Source of the DNA: Ascidia mentula
Lineage: Eukaryota > Chordata > Ascidiacea > Phlebobranchia > Ascidiidae
DNA: 64,000 nucleotides
Assembly (NCBI GenBank): GCA_947561715.1
Contig: OX387198.1
Location: forward strand, 12,338,001-12,402,000
Reading direction: 5' to 3'
Within the stretch, counting starts at the first letter, position 1, and each line of letters starts with the position of its first letter. Both the position numbers and the translations under genes were made by a program. Positions 12,121 through 24,359 of the stretch are shown here, piece after piece. A model generated the notes under the pieces. It saw nothing but the letters and a program-made list of their open reading frames with translations. It had not been told where the DNA came from and made no database searches.

Positions 12121-15100
12121 ATGGCTGATAACATTGAACTCCCGTGCACAACAGCACCAGAGCAGCATAGTAAGTATGTTCGTAAATAAATTTGGAGTAG
12201 TTATTAAACGAATCACATGCTTTTGAAAGGTGATTTGCTGTATTTTGAGTAAAATATTTACAGTCATAATCATAATAACATACATGCACATTCTCGGCTT
12301 TTATCCTGAAACACGTTTGAACAAGTTGTTAAACAAGTTTTGTAATATTTTTGTATTCACAGTATACGGTAATCTCGAATCACCGCGGGAGCAGGGAAAT
12401 ACTGCACCCAAGCAGTTAGCCCGTCATCAACCACCGGTAACCCATCACATTCATCAAGCACCACGTCAAACTGACAAAAGTTCAAGATTTCTGACATATG
12501 ACAAAAGTTCAAGATTTCTGAAAATTGCTGTGCTGGTCTTGGGTTTGCTGATAGTGATTGGATTCACTGTTACGCTAGCTTTGGTACGTTACAAATGTTT
12601 GGTATGGAAAACGACTTACATGTTTGGTGTTTTGCAGCAGGCGATCAGAGTCAGCATGGTGTTTATTTTAGGAGAAGTAATATTAATTTCGCCCATTACG
12701 CCATCTTTATTAAGTCTCCATGATATTAATACGCCGATATAGACCTGACGGCCAACACGAAACAAATTACTTTTTTGATTTAGGTTTTGCCGCAGATCTT
12801 GGCAATCAAAGGTAAGTGATAATTTTTTTATAAATGACATTCCATTGACAGATCATCCCCTAAACAGCAACAGCGAAGGTAGTTCATTGAAAATTTCCAT
12901 GTAAAAATTTTGCAATTTTCGATGAAAAAATTTTCGTTGAAAAACCTTTTTGTAAAACCCGATCATTATTTTGCATTTTTCTGACCCCCCAAACTAACTC
13001 TTAATGTTATGGCAGTTTACGGTCTAGAGAGGCGCCGGTGTGGTTGCCTGTAATTTGCTTGTGGAAATAACGATGGAATGGTTTGCAGCAAACAACACGA
13101 TTTTCCCTTCTGTCTTGGGATTTGGTTGTCTTGGGGTTTATTATTCTATATAATTGGTAAAATGAATGCGAACGTGCGCTAATTGTATGTTAACATAGCA
13201 CATGGATGAAAGGACTAGTCTTTGGAATTTGCTAACTTTGTTTAAGTTTGGCCATGCATCACAAATCAAAAAATTTTTGTCGTTGAATGGCCGCCGAGTC
13301 ACGCGGAAATTAGAAAAGGACCAAAAATACCGTCACGGTGCATTTCCCTGCAGCACGAAAACCACCTGAAACTAAAAATACGAAACCCTTGTTACAAACA
13401 TTCGCCTTAGGAATTTATGCTCGGTTTGCCATAAGCTTCCTGAAGATACCGCTAGCTTAAACTTAGCGCTGAAACACCTGACACTTAAACTTGGATTTTC
13501 AACAGATCGTCTCAACCAAAGCATAAACAATGACGATATTCAAGCATTACAAAACACCATCAACTCCTTGCAAGGTTTGCAGTCTTATTGTACAAAGGTG
13601 ACAATGTCACATCATATTGATGACTTTGCTTAGCATTGTGTTTTGGTAAAGTATGTATAGTTATATAGCGATGTAACCATCTGCAAATGTTCTATAACGT
13701 GTTCAGGAAATTTATCGAGGAGGAACGAACAATTGATGGATTCGGAGTCGCTTTTACAAGGTTGTCGGTTGCGGGAAGGTCTGTCGAAGGGTACGTTACT
13801 TTGAAATTCAATTTTCCCTATGTAATGGTGGGAAACAAAATTGAAATTTTGTAAACGAATTTTGTAAACGAGTTTTGTGAACAAAATTCTAGACGACGCC
13901 ACATGATGGGGGTAGAGGGCCATAATTGAAATTAGAAGCGTTAGGCAAACGTGCTGTAACATATTATGGAATAAAAATGCTAGGTTATACAGGTGTCAAA
14001 TGAGCTATTTAAATCAACACTATCGGATAAATTGGACAATGTTGGTCCAAACGTGAGATAATGGGGCCGGGGTCAAGGATTGTTCCTAAATCAGAAATCT
14101 TTAACAATTAATTTATCAAACTAATCTGTTGGAAAATGTCATACGAATTAATCCAAAACAAACTAGATTTTCATCCACTATCACACGAAACAAACGCTGT
14201 GCGAAATATGTGTGAGTAGGGCATATGTTAAAGCAAAACGTTTCTTAATTTAAAGTTAAAACGCCTCAGTAAGTATAACTTACGTCTATATATACTGTGA
14301 TAACTGATTTTATCTATTCAAAAATGCAAAAAGTTGCACAAAACATCATGAACATAGCATGAATTAAAATTTGTTTTCGAAACAGAATTCAATTACAAAT
14401 GCCTTTGATCCGTTAATCACTGTGTTGTACATAGTGGAAAACAAAATTTGTTTTCGAAACAAAATTCGTTTATAAATGCATTTAATCCGTTAATCACTGT
14501 GTTGTACATAGTGGGAAACAAAATTTGTTTTTGAAACAAAATTTGATTACAAATGCCGTTGATCCGTTAATCACTGTGTTGTAATACCATTAGTCCGACA
14601 CAAATATGTTGTTCATAGTGGAAACAGAATCTGTTATTTGTGTGTAAAGTTCAAAGTCACTTGATTTAAAAATGTCAAAAACATTTTTCGAGCACCATCG
14701 CAGGCGGTCAACTCTCAAAATCAATTATTTCCGCCGAACCTTAGCCGCCATAGTCTCAAACATGCGTTTTCGTTCAGCAATAAAATTCTAAAGGACATAG
14801 GCCAATTTGGTTTTCACTGCTCGATTTGTACTGGCATCTAGTATTTGTGTGTAAACTTTCAAGTCGCTTGATATAAAAATGTTCAAATTGCAGGCGGACA
14901 ACTGTCAATTTGAGTTAATTTCGCCCATCCTTGGCCACCATAGTCTCAAACATGCGTTTTCGTTCGCGAATAAAAAACTAAAGGACATAGGCCAATTTGG
15001 TTTTTATTGTTCGTTTTGTACTGGCATCTAGTATTTGTGTGCAAAATTTCAAGTTGCTTGATATAAAAATGTTCAAATTGCAGGCGGGCAACTGTCAATT

Positions 15101-18100
15101 TGAGTTAATTTGCCGAACCTTAACCACCATTGTGTCAAACATGCGTTTTCGGTCGCGAATAAAAAACTAAAAGACATAGGCCAATTTGGTTTTCACTGTT
15201 CGTTTTGTACTGGCATCTAGTATTTGTGTGCAAAATTTCAAGTTGCTTGAAAAAAAAATGTTCAAATTGCAGGCGGGCAACTGTCAATTTGAGTTAATTT
15301 CGCCGAATCTTAGCCACCATAGTCTCAAACATGCGTTTTCGGTCGCGAATAAAAAACTAAAAGACATAGGCCAATTTGGTTTTAACTCCTCGTTTTGTAC
15401 TGGCATCTAGTATTTGTGTGCAAAATTTCAAGTCGCTTGATATAAAAATGTTTAAATTGCAGGCGGGCAACTGTCAATTTGAGTTCATTTCGCCGAACCT
15501 TAGCCACCATAGTGTCAAACATGCGTTTTCGGTCGCGAATAAAAAACTAAAAAACATAGGCCAATTTGATTTTCACTGCTCGTTTTGTACTGGCATCTAG
15601 TATTTGTGTGCAAAATTTCAAGTCGCTTGACATAAAAATGTTCAAATTGCAGACGGGCAACTGTCAATTTGAGTTAATTTCGCCGAACCTTAGCCACCAC
15701 AGTGTCAAACATGCGTTTTCGGTCGCGAATAAAAATCTAAAGGACATAGGCCAATTTGGTTTTCACTGCTCGTTTTGTACTGGCATCTAGTACCAGAAAC
15801 TAAAACTTGGATTTTCAACATATCGTCTCAACCAAAGCATAAACAATGACGATATTCAAGCATTACAAAACACTATCAACTCCTTGCAAGGTTTGCAGTC
15901 TTATTATACAAAGGTGAAAGTGTCACATCATATTGATTACTTTGCTTAACATTGTGCGTTGGTAAAGTATGTATAGTTATATAGCGATGTAACCATCTGC
16001 AAATGTTCAATAACGTGTTCAGGAAATTTATCGCGGAGGAACGAACAATTGATGGATTCGGAGTCGCTTTTACAAGGTTTTCGGTTGCGGGAAGGTCTGT
16101 CGAAGGGTACGTTACCTTGAAATTCAATTTTCCCAGCATTATGTTGTTGTGAAACAATATCTACTTTCTGAACGTGAGAAAAAAATCTTGTTGGGGTCAA
16201 GTTAAGCACCGAAACCTTTGGGCATTGTTATTATTTTGTTAGAATGATTTGTTGCCACACAAAATATGTTAAAGCATATACTGTTGTGTTTCTTTGTATT
16301 CGATGGTATCATTGGAAAACCATAGAATGAAAAACAAGGCGAGCACACACGCATTTATAGGGAAATAAATTGCATTTAAAATACCGTATATACGCAATGA
16401 GGTGTGACCGCAAAACATACCATGACCACCACCATTATGGCAAGCTAACCAGAACCACCATCACCATCACCAACAACTTGTGAAGCAAAATCAGTACGTT
16501 ATATCATGAACCAAAAACGTTTACGTTTATTCTACACGACGTTCTATAAACATGGAAATAAGTACATCACTGAAATTCACCGGGGAACCCCGAATTGCAC
16601 CGAAATAATACCACATAGGTGAAGTAAACGCACGACAGAAAACCCTTGCGAAGATATATTATCACCAGGACGTGAAAAAAATACAGTCATAACAAACAAG
16701 TCCCTTTTTCCTGAAGTTTTAAGGTCGATGATGGAAGCGGCTTCTCGCACATTTCCTTCTTCGATTCCAAATTTCTATCGATTTAATTACGACGGAAACA
16801 AGAACAGCATCGGAGACGGCGGGAACGATATGTATGATGGGGGAAACAGGGTATATAGATAAAAATTGCTTGTGTTACCATTATTTTGTTGATTGTGTGT
16901 CACAAATGTTGCAGCTTCGAGTATGGAGAAGAGACACTCAGCCTTTGCTGGTTAACTACAGTGAGACCCACGAGTAAGTGCACATTCATTTGTTGCTGTG
17001 TGATAACGTTGCGTCAAAATAAATAAGCGTTACACTTCAGATCCGTCAACGGTTCTTTTTCTTTGTCATCCGCAACTGCTCATCCTTTTATCTTGGCTAT
17101 GTTTATCAACAACCAAAGGCGATTGATCTGGGACTACTATTATATCGAGGTAAAATGTATACATGTTACGGGACCACTAGCATTGGTGCACAAAAAACAT
17201 TTTATTCAAAAAACTCGGTCAAAACGAACTGTTTTATTTGATTTGAGCAAAACAATATATAGTCTGTGAAAACATGTCACTCACCTTTCTGAAACTTAAT
17301 TTTGTTTTGTACGAAGCCACAAAAGTAACGAAGAATTATTTGTTTACTTTTACAGTCAATGTTGAGTTGCATAGCTTCTCATCAGCTTGCACACAAAATG
17401 CTTGTTTTTAGGAATCAGGAAACTTGGGAGCTGATGGCAGTGGGAATTACGCAACGAGTTCAGGTTCGTTCACTGAAGGATTAATCTCTGTGGCATACAG
17501 GACTTACCAAGTGTATGGAGCAACAGACCCATCCATCATACAGATATATCTAAACATGGAAAGTTCTGAGGTATTTCAAAATATTGGATGAGCATTTATG
17601 GGTCGAAACAGTGGCCATCTGTATGCAGCTTACACAGAGCATTTATTAATTTGAATCAAATGCTGTTAACGTAAAAAATATATCTTCTAGTCTAGTGCAC
17701 TTTTATATGTCCTATTCAAAACAATTAGAATATATGTAATACACACAATTACATTGCTCTCTAAACGCAAAAATTGCAAGCAACCATAATGTTATTTTGC
17801 TGGATGGCCTGTTATAACACTCTCGGTAAACATAATTATAATATGCAATGTGGAGCCAATAATATGAATTGTGTATAAGCTGTAGACAGATGGCCACTGT
17901 TTCGACCTAAAACTTATACACAATTCATATTATTGGCTCCACATTGCTTATCATATGATTATTGTGACACGGGGCCTGACGGCACTATTGGTTGAGCTTT
18001 GCTTGGCCATAGTGTTTCCACCTTGTTTTCTCTGTAAGGTTGCACCTAGTTTGGTGCCCAACGGATGACGGTGATTGTATAGTCACCACAAAGTGGAAGT

Positions 18101-18747
18101 CTTTGCTTGGCCGTTTGGTCAGCAGAGTCGTCTTATAGTCACACCAGCTGCACTGATGAGACCTTTTAGGTCGAAACAGTGGCCATCTGTCTGCAGCTTA
18201 TACACAATTCATAATTATAATAACTAGAAAAAGCACTCCCAAATAAAGTCGATAACAACATTACATGATACAATTAAACCATGAAATATGTTCTAACAGC
18301 TCTTTAACTCAACTGGAACGAGCTATCTTTCCTTTGACGACTACAACCGAGGAACATCTTACACCAACAACACAGCACGACTTTACGGGCGATTTGGCAA
18401 TCAGTATTTCTGTTACATTCTCGCTTCCACGTGAGTCATGTTAATCAAAAGATTAAAACTATTTTAAAAATATGTATTTGTACGATTATGGATTCCAAGT
18501 AGGTTCAGAAGTTCTTTCTGATATTTATATTTTAATATATATCATACATATTATATACAGGTAAAAAAAAACACGTAAAATTAATCAAGTAACGCTGTTG
18601 AACAAAGTTACAGGAAGTGAACATAACTAATAAAATTGAAAAATTTTCGATACTTCCAGATATCCATCACAGTTTGTGAGTTCGAACAGCTTGCGTAGCA
18701 CCATTGTGGATTTCATTCGGACTTTTCAAACAATCTACAAGTCTTAA
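12121..18747 (+). CDS. M-C: type II membrane protein, unrecognised extracellular domain (11 exons)
   Basis: Exons: 12121-12169, 12363-12583, 12784-12811, 13506-13574, 13707-13778, 16687-16850, 16915-16973, 17041-17149, 17412-17570, 18300-18430, 18660-18747. The sum is 1149 nt (382 residues). It is a recent duplicate of M-B: tail, membrane helix and extracellular domain with DGGNDMYDGGN are nearly the same. Exon 5 is 21 nt longer, adding seven stalk residues in frame. Intron 5 is 2.9 kb and contains a 190-bp satellite array plus a second copy of exons 4-5 (15822-15890 and 16023-16094). The duplicated exon 4 has lost its acceptor (AG to AT at 15820-15821), but duplicated exon 5 keeps both splice sites and could be included in frame. 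Intron 9 carries the hammerhead insertion. Function unknown. Confidence 0.82.
14366..14596. repeat. 77-bp direct repeat, three copies
   Basis: Three adjacent units of about 77 bp begin near 14366, 14443 and 14520. Each starts with A-A-A-A-T-T-T-G-T-T-T-T and contains C-C-G-T-T-A-A-T-C-A-C-T-G-T-G-T-T-G. They lie in intron 5 of M-C just before the 190-bp array. Confidence 0.7.
14636..15792. repeat. 190-bp satellite array, about six units, in M-C intron 5
   Basis: Units begin with a T-A-G-T-A-T-T-T-G-T-G-T-G block near 14636, 14839, 15029, 15219, 15409 and 15599. The later units are 190 bp long and highly similar; the first is longer and more diverged. Because 190 is not a multiple of three, the frame shifts between units, and several units carry a separate 74-codon open frame overlapping the next. 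These frames look like a by-product of the repeat. The array separates two copies of the exon 4-exon 5 segment of M-C. Confidence 0.9.
17845..17947 (-). repeat. Perfect 35-bp foldback around a half hammerhead
   Basis: Arms at 17845-17879 and 17913-17947 are exact reverse complements. On the minus strand the 33-nt spacer contains GGTC-GAAA-CAG, a 7-nt loop, CTG and TC, which is the 3' half of the ribozyme at 18146-18198. The CTGATGA box is missing, so this half motif cannot cleave by itself. Confidence 0.85.
18146..18198 (+). ncRNA. Type I hammerhead self-cleaving ribozyme
   Basis: All parts are present in order. Stem I 5' strand AGCTGCA is at 18146-18152 and core CTGATGA at 18153-18159. Stem II is GACC/GGTC with loop TTTTA at 18160-18172, followed by core GAAA at 18173-18176. 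Stem III is CAG/CTG with a 7-nt loop at 18177-18189. The cleavage triplet is GTC, cut after 18191. Stem I 3' strand TGCAGCT is at 18192-18198 and exactly complements the 5' strand. The short 3-bp stem III is typical of hammerheads in Penelope-like elements and retrozymes. The element lies in the sense orientation of M-C, so it would be transcribed within that intron. Activity is inferred. Confidence 0.9.
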
Positions 18748-20890
18748 ACAGAGTAATGGGGAACATGGACATTTTTTAGTAAGGAATCGAAGTGTGAGTT
18801 TCTTTCAGAAAAAAACACGTTCATTTCAAATCGTATTTCTCTGCGGTTCATAGAATCGATGGCATTATCCAAATCCTTTAAATTCATCAGTCATTTCGTG
18901 TGAGTATTGCGCATGCTGCGTACTGTTAACACTTTCTTGTGCAACACTGGACACTTGCAATCGATTTTACGGGTGTATGTCAACTTTACCTCTTCAATGC
19001 GAATTGTTTTTTGTCTATTTGCCCCTGCCGCTTTATTGTCGGTATGCCTGGTTTAGAAATCAAAAATGCTTTTATTATTCTTAGTATTGCATGTATAACA
19101 ATCTGATCTCTGAAAAAAGTATTTCATTTGGCTTGCTCTGTTACATGACATTTAATGCGAAATAAACTTCATTGAAAAATTTAAATATGCATCAAGGGGA
19201 GCCTATAAACCTAAACATCGGCCAGGTTTGGATGTTTACCTTGTTACTGTAGCCAGACAGAACGTCAGCCGTTTGCCTTCGCGTATCGTTGATCAATGAA
19301 GCTTAAAAACGCGAGAAAAAGGCAGTCTCGGTACCAGTTCATCCGATGGGTGACATTGGTACTCGCAAAAAAAATTTAAAGCTCACCCGACAGATGACTT
19401 TAGTACGAGACTTGTTTTTGACCTTGACGCCCGAGTGATGACCTCATCGGACCTAAAAGGGTTGATGTTGTTTATCTTTTTCATACGGAATACCATTACG
19501 CTTACAAAAACATGGCCGACGATGTTACTTGTGGCTGGAACGTACAGAAAACTGATTTCCAGCAGATCGGTCACCCTGCTCCACAGCAGTTAACTTTTTC
19601 TCAGCGCAAAATGTCTTGTACACGCGCTTTCGATTCGATTCCTGGACTGGTTACGATTTACCTTCTGCACATAGAAAACATTGTTCAAAAAAAATGTATT
19701 ACGCGTAAGTGTGCAATATGGGCAGGTCGACGTAATTTGCTTCCAAAGACTAAAAACAAATTGTAAAATTTCAACGTGCAATTACCAAGCGTTTGTGTAG
19801 CAATAAACCTTGTTGACAAAACAAACCACCCCACATTGAATGCAAATGAAGGATATTGCAATATCAAGCACCCGCTTCAACCCTGCGTTTATTTCCTAAA
19901 TCCTCCCTGTAAGTTGTGTCTTTCTTGTTGATCCTTGGCATTAGATATCAGTTGTAATGCTGCGTATTTCATTGAAACAAACGTTGTACAAATGTCGTGG
20001 GTTGGCGATGAATAAAATATAGGAACTGTGAAAAGTTTGTATTTGTCGGCAACTTCTACATTGAACGCCGAGGTAGTGTGGGATGTCGTTGCCTTATTGA
20101 CAACGTCACGTTTGCTGCTGCTGTTGTTTTGGTTCATAACTCAGCGCCTGTGACCATCAAAAGATAAAACTGGAATGCACCAGAAGCTCTTGAAAATCGA
20201 TGTGAAGTAAAACCGCGTAAACAACACTCACATATTCCACAGCATTGGCTTTACTAATTACTCAATTATGACGACGGCTGTAGTTGAAAAATTGGCTGTA
20301 ATTTAAAATACAGTTACTAGGATTGCAACAACTGGTTCCGTGTCAAAATTATCAACCATGGAGATTAATCCCTCACGTAGCATCCGACGCGCTTAATTGA
20401 ACTTCTTCAGAGCCGTCGCCTTCCCGTCGCGCCTCGCGATCGTGTGAAATTTCTTCCTAACTTAGTTAACCGCCCAATTATGCGATTGTCGCGAAGCAAA
20501 AGTTTATTTTGGACGCCTGTTACACAAGGGTGAAATAGATCAACGGCTTTTAATTAACGCGCGTGGATACGGCCAACTTGTGTGGCTGCAGTTGTCGTTT
20601 CGTGCGAGGAAGAAAGCTCCAAGTGTGGGTAGAGGCGACTGAAGAGCTTAAGTTAAAATACTCCAAGTTCAGTAAATTCATTTACGAATTATCGCAGGTC
20701 AGACACATGCAGAACCATATATTCTAAAATAGTGCCCTTAGACATTGGCGTTTGTATTTGAGAGGTTTCAAAACGAAAAAGGGACAACAGTAACTTTTGC
20801 TGCACCTATTCCGTAACAAATGTAACGTTTGTTGTTACAGTAAAAAAGTTAGATCAAATCAGATTTGACAAATTTGAAAATTCTGACGAC
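18748..20890. other. Intergenic sequence between M-C and S1
   Basis: The part up to 20438 is a near-identical copy of 10035-11726. From 20439 on, sequence specific to the S1 5' region begins. About 20340-20890 resembles 26330-26767 upstream of S2, so the S promoter was duplicated with the gene. A candidate 5' untranslated exon with acceptor G-T-T-A-C-A-G lies just before the S1 start, as in S2. No other gene is seen. Confidence 0.55.
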
Positions 20891-23800
20891 ATGAAGTTTG
20901 TATATGTCATTCTGGTTCTGGTATCTCTGGTGTGCATCAGCCAGCAGGTAACACACTATGATTTTGTGATATGATACCATCACAATTGTGCTAACAACTT
21001 GAGCTAATTTGAGCTAACAACCCATTTCGGTAAAACTGATAAAAAGTGCGCATTTTTTCGTCAGTGACAAAATATTGCCTGGGCACACGAAATAATAAAA
21101 ACGAAAGAATATAACACTGACCCGTATAAGCAACACCAAACAATAAATGTTTTTGAACATTGATGCTAGTCAAAGAAATGCCTCCGCGTATACTAAAACC
21201 ATTTAATTTTCTGTTATTTTTTTGCAGGAGGAGATCGTCTCGATGGGTACATATGTAAATAATTGCCTTTGATCCAGCCTGGATGCGGGGTCTTTGTAAC
21301 TTATGTACAGAAAATGGCGTGAAATTTTAACAAACAACAAAACCATCAAGGGTAATACTTTAATGGCAATTACTCTTTAGGTAAGTTGCTGCAATACAGA
21401 AAAACAATGGACGTATACAAAGCATTCTTCCCACAAGATTTTCTTGCGGAAGTTGAAAACCAAATTCCTGGCGGTACGTGTTTACATGAATATCTTCAGG
21501 ACGTCCATCGGAATTTCACACGTAGATTTTGTTGTAAATTATGCGACCCGTGGAAAAATACCTACATCAAATTGCGCACATCAATCCAAGCATGCTTATC
21601 TGAATGTGTACACAATATTACTTATTTGTTACTAATAACATATTTTTTGCATATAACTGGTAAATATAATTTAAAATACTACTGGGAAATTTAGGAACTG
21701 TTTTCGTCTCTCTGAACACAATAAAAAAAATCATCTGCGTAGACCCAGGTTTACGCGAAAAATTTCTTGCTTTGCACCAGGTTAGCATAAATGCTGTTGT
21801 TCTTTTTCTAGATAAGAACTGCTTCCCACTTTGCTTGACGGATAAAAACAAGTGGCAATTGGAATACGTAGTTCAAGCATGTCAGGTTAAATTTCCGGAA
21901 GGTAAGCGGTCTTGTTGCACGGCGACAGCGTGATCGAAAGGCATAAAATATTACGAAGAATGCCTCAAATTAGGAACAACTTTGAATATTATGCATCTGT
22001 AAATTTCCATGCTTCCGGGAAAGATGCATAAACAATTTTCAATAATAGGGGTTTATCAGTGACACACAGTGAGTATTCCCAGGTCGCCTGGACCCTCTGA
22101 CACGCCTTAAAATCACCAAGTTTAGAACCGCTGATTTAAACTATGTTTTTTTTCTATTTCGAAGCTAAAATGCATGTTTTGCAACAACGAACTATTTTTT
22201 AGCTATGGTTCTGACGGGTGATGACGCTTACACGATTGTAAGGAAGATAACAACTGATGAAATGATCAAAGAATACATAAGTACGGTTATACAATGCAAA
22301 CCACGAGGAAAACAACTGTTACAATAACAAACTTGTTTTTATGTGTCAGAGGGCGCCGGACATACAGACCAACAAGTCGTCGTGGACATAATTAAGGAAC
22401 AGTTAAGTAAGTTGTAATACTGTTGGGTTGTTCCTTACAATAACAAATAATGATAGCAAAAAGGCTAAAAAATCATGTTGTGTATTTTTTCCTCAGAGAC
22501 CATGCATCTAGAAGAAAAAGGCTTGTACTGGACGGCGTCCATTCTAGCAATCTCTCGCTCAGGTAGACTTAAATTGCTTATATTTAGCAAAGCAAACGAC
22601 TTGAATTCACGTTGAGGACACCTAAGAAGTTTTACAAAAAACACTCTAACCGTTGCGATAAATTAACGATATTATGTGCTTGTTTAGATGTACACCAACG
22701 TATCCAGTATGTCTGTTTTTCATTTGATTATTCAACACAATTCCCTAATTATAAAGTGTATTAAAAAAAGGACGATGCTGTTGAACTGTTGTTGTGATTT
22801 ACATGCGCACAGCGAAATTGTGTTTTATGTTTTTTTATTGCTTAGCTTTTGAAGATAATCATGTGGATGTGGTGGTGAAAATTTTGACATTATTCAAGCA
22901 AGGTGGGTTCTGGATGAAACAAAACAACAACAAAAGTTGTCAAATTTACGCGTTTGATTACTTTATTCATTTCGGTTGCAACTATAGGTTGTTTTCTGGA
23001 CATTACGTTGCAAGTTTTCTGGCTATTTCTTGAATATGCGTGCATAATTTACATCAATCTTTATGGCAACTAGTTTTTCTAAGATGTACGATAAACAGAG
23101 TGTATGTGCAGTTGCTAACACACACCGTATGCAAACTACTACTGATAGAACTTCACGCTAGTGTTCAGTCTGTAACGGTCATTAGGGTTGAACATTTGAG
23201 ACTTGACCTCAATTTCTCGTGTTGAAGGTAAAGAATTTTAATTGAAACTAAATCTCAAAGCCACCCAAACACCGTGCTGTTGGTGTTTGTAGTAGTTTTT
23301 CAGTTCGCCTTTGTGGCATTTACGCGTTTTCCGTTTTTCGTAGAGCTGGAACAAACGGAAAATATGTTCAACATACTGATTCAAAAAGTCCGCTTCCACT
23401 TTCTCCAAGCCGTGTACCTGGGTGAGTTCCCAACCTTTCGCGTACATAAAATTAGTCGTTTTTAAGTTGTGTTATTTAAACGTGATTTTATTTTTGCAGG
23501 AGGCACAGATAACACCTTCGATACGTTTGTAGTAGACGAACTTGCAAACCTTGACCAAGGTAACTTATTGGTGTAAAATGACTATACCATATGTGCCGCC
23601 TACTGTTCTGAAGTACCCTTGGCTAACGATTAAAACTATGCCAATAAATCGCGGATTTCCTTGTGAATAAAAAAAATAACAAAAAAGTGGGTAACCTTGT
23701 TATGGTACAGCTGTATTTTTTCTTCTGTCATAGCAATGGAAAACTTCGATAAGTGTGCCGGCATAGAACAAAACATGCATATCATCGAAGCGGCGATTGG

Positions 23801-24359
23801 ATTCGGTAAGTTATAATGTTGTGGAAAATATCTTGCACGTTATTATGCCTGTTCGTTACAGTGGAAGCCAAAATACGTACCGGGGGTGCGAGTCCGGTTT
23901 TGTGGCAGCTTTGCAACACTCTTCTTCGATCTGAACGTAAGTCACGTGTTAAAACTGTACTTTTTAGTGGTTGGTTTCGAAAGGAATTTAAGCCGGACTT
24001 GCTTGTGTGTTTAACACGGCCGGCAAACAATTATATGCTGTTCCGGACCTTATATATTCAGTATGCTGTACATCTCCGCACTGATATAGTTCTTGTAGTA
24101 TGTGAATGATTGCTGCTTGATTTTGTTGTCTCCTGACCAACACAAGTTTTTTACTGGCCCATTTTCATGATCAGAGGAACGTTGTGAGGTGATGGCAGAG
24201 GAAGAAGAAACCGGGCCAGCAGTTGACTTGAATTCTCAAATGGGTGGATCCGATGAGATGCAAGGCCTAAGCGAATCCCAGTTAAACAGTAACAGCGGAA
24301 GTAGTACCGGCTTGAGTAGCGCACAACAGCGGATGAGGGCGCTTCTCAATCGATTTTAG
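20891..24359 (+). CDS. S1: secreted multi-module protein of unknown family (13 exons)
   Basis: Exons: 20891-20947, 21228-21246, 21381-21473, 21812-21901, 22203-22280, 22350-22406, 22497-22562, 22846-22902, 23344-23421, 23500-23559, 23734-23805, 23862-23936, 24175-24359. The sum is 987 nt (328 residues). Exon 1 is a signal peptide (MKFVYVILVLVSLVCISQQ). The rest is acidic and probably helical, with small exons mostly in phase 1. Exon 4 has a C-F-P-L-C pair, exon 12 has L-W-Q-L-C-N-T-L-L, and the last exon is low-complexity, rich in Glu, Gln and Ser. Alternating exon types (D-D-x-x-Y/F..V..I and L..A..L) suggest a repeated two-exon module. There is no membrane segment. A polyadenylation signal AATAAA lies at 24505. 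I do not recognise the family. Confidence 0.85.

Larger units (their letters stand above)
17795..18230 (+). mobile_element. Penelope-like insertion in M-C intron 9
   Basis: Intron 9 of M-B (9313-9588) lacks this ~435-bp block while the flanks align. It begins with a perfect 35-bp inverted repeat around the 3' half of a hammerhead motif (17845-17947) and ends with a full hammerhead ribozyme (18146-18198). After the ribozyme comes T-T-A-T-A-C-A-C-A-A-T-T-C-A-T, which also begins the inverted-repeat arm. Penelope-like retroelements are known to carry hammerhead motifs. The fragment has no reverse transcriptase, so it is a short non-autonomous or truncated copy. Confidence 0.7.

Noticed and set aside
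15186..15790. Three similar 74-codon open frames
   Set aside because: They recur every 190 bp in a satellite and shift frame from unit to unit, so they are a by-product of the repeat.
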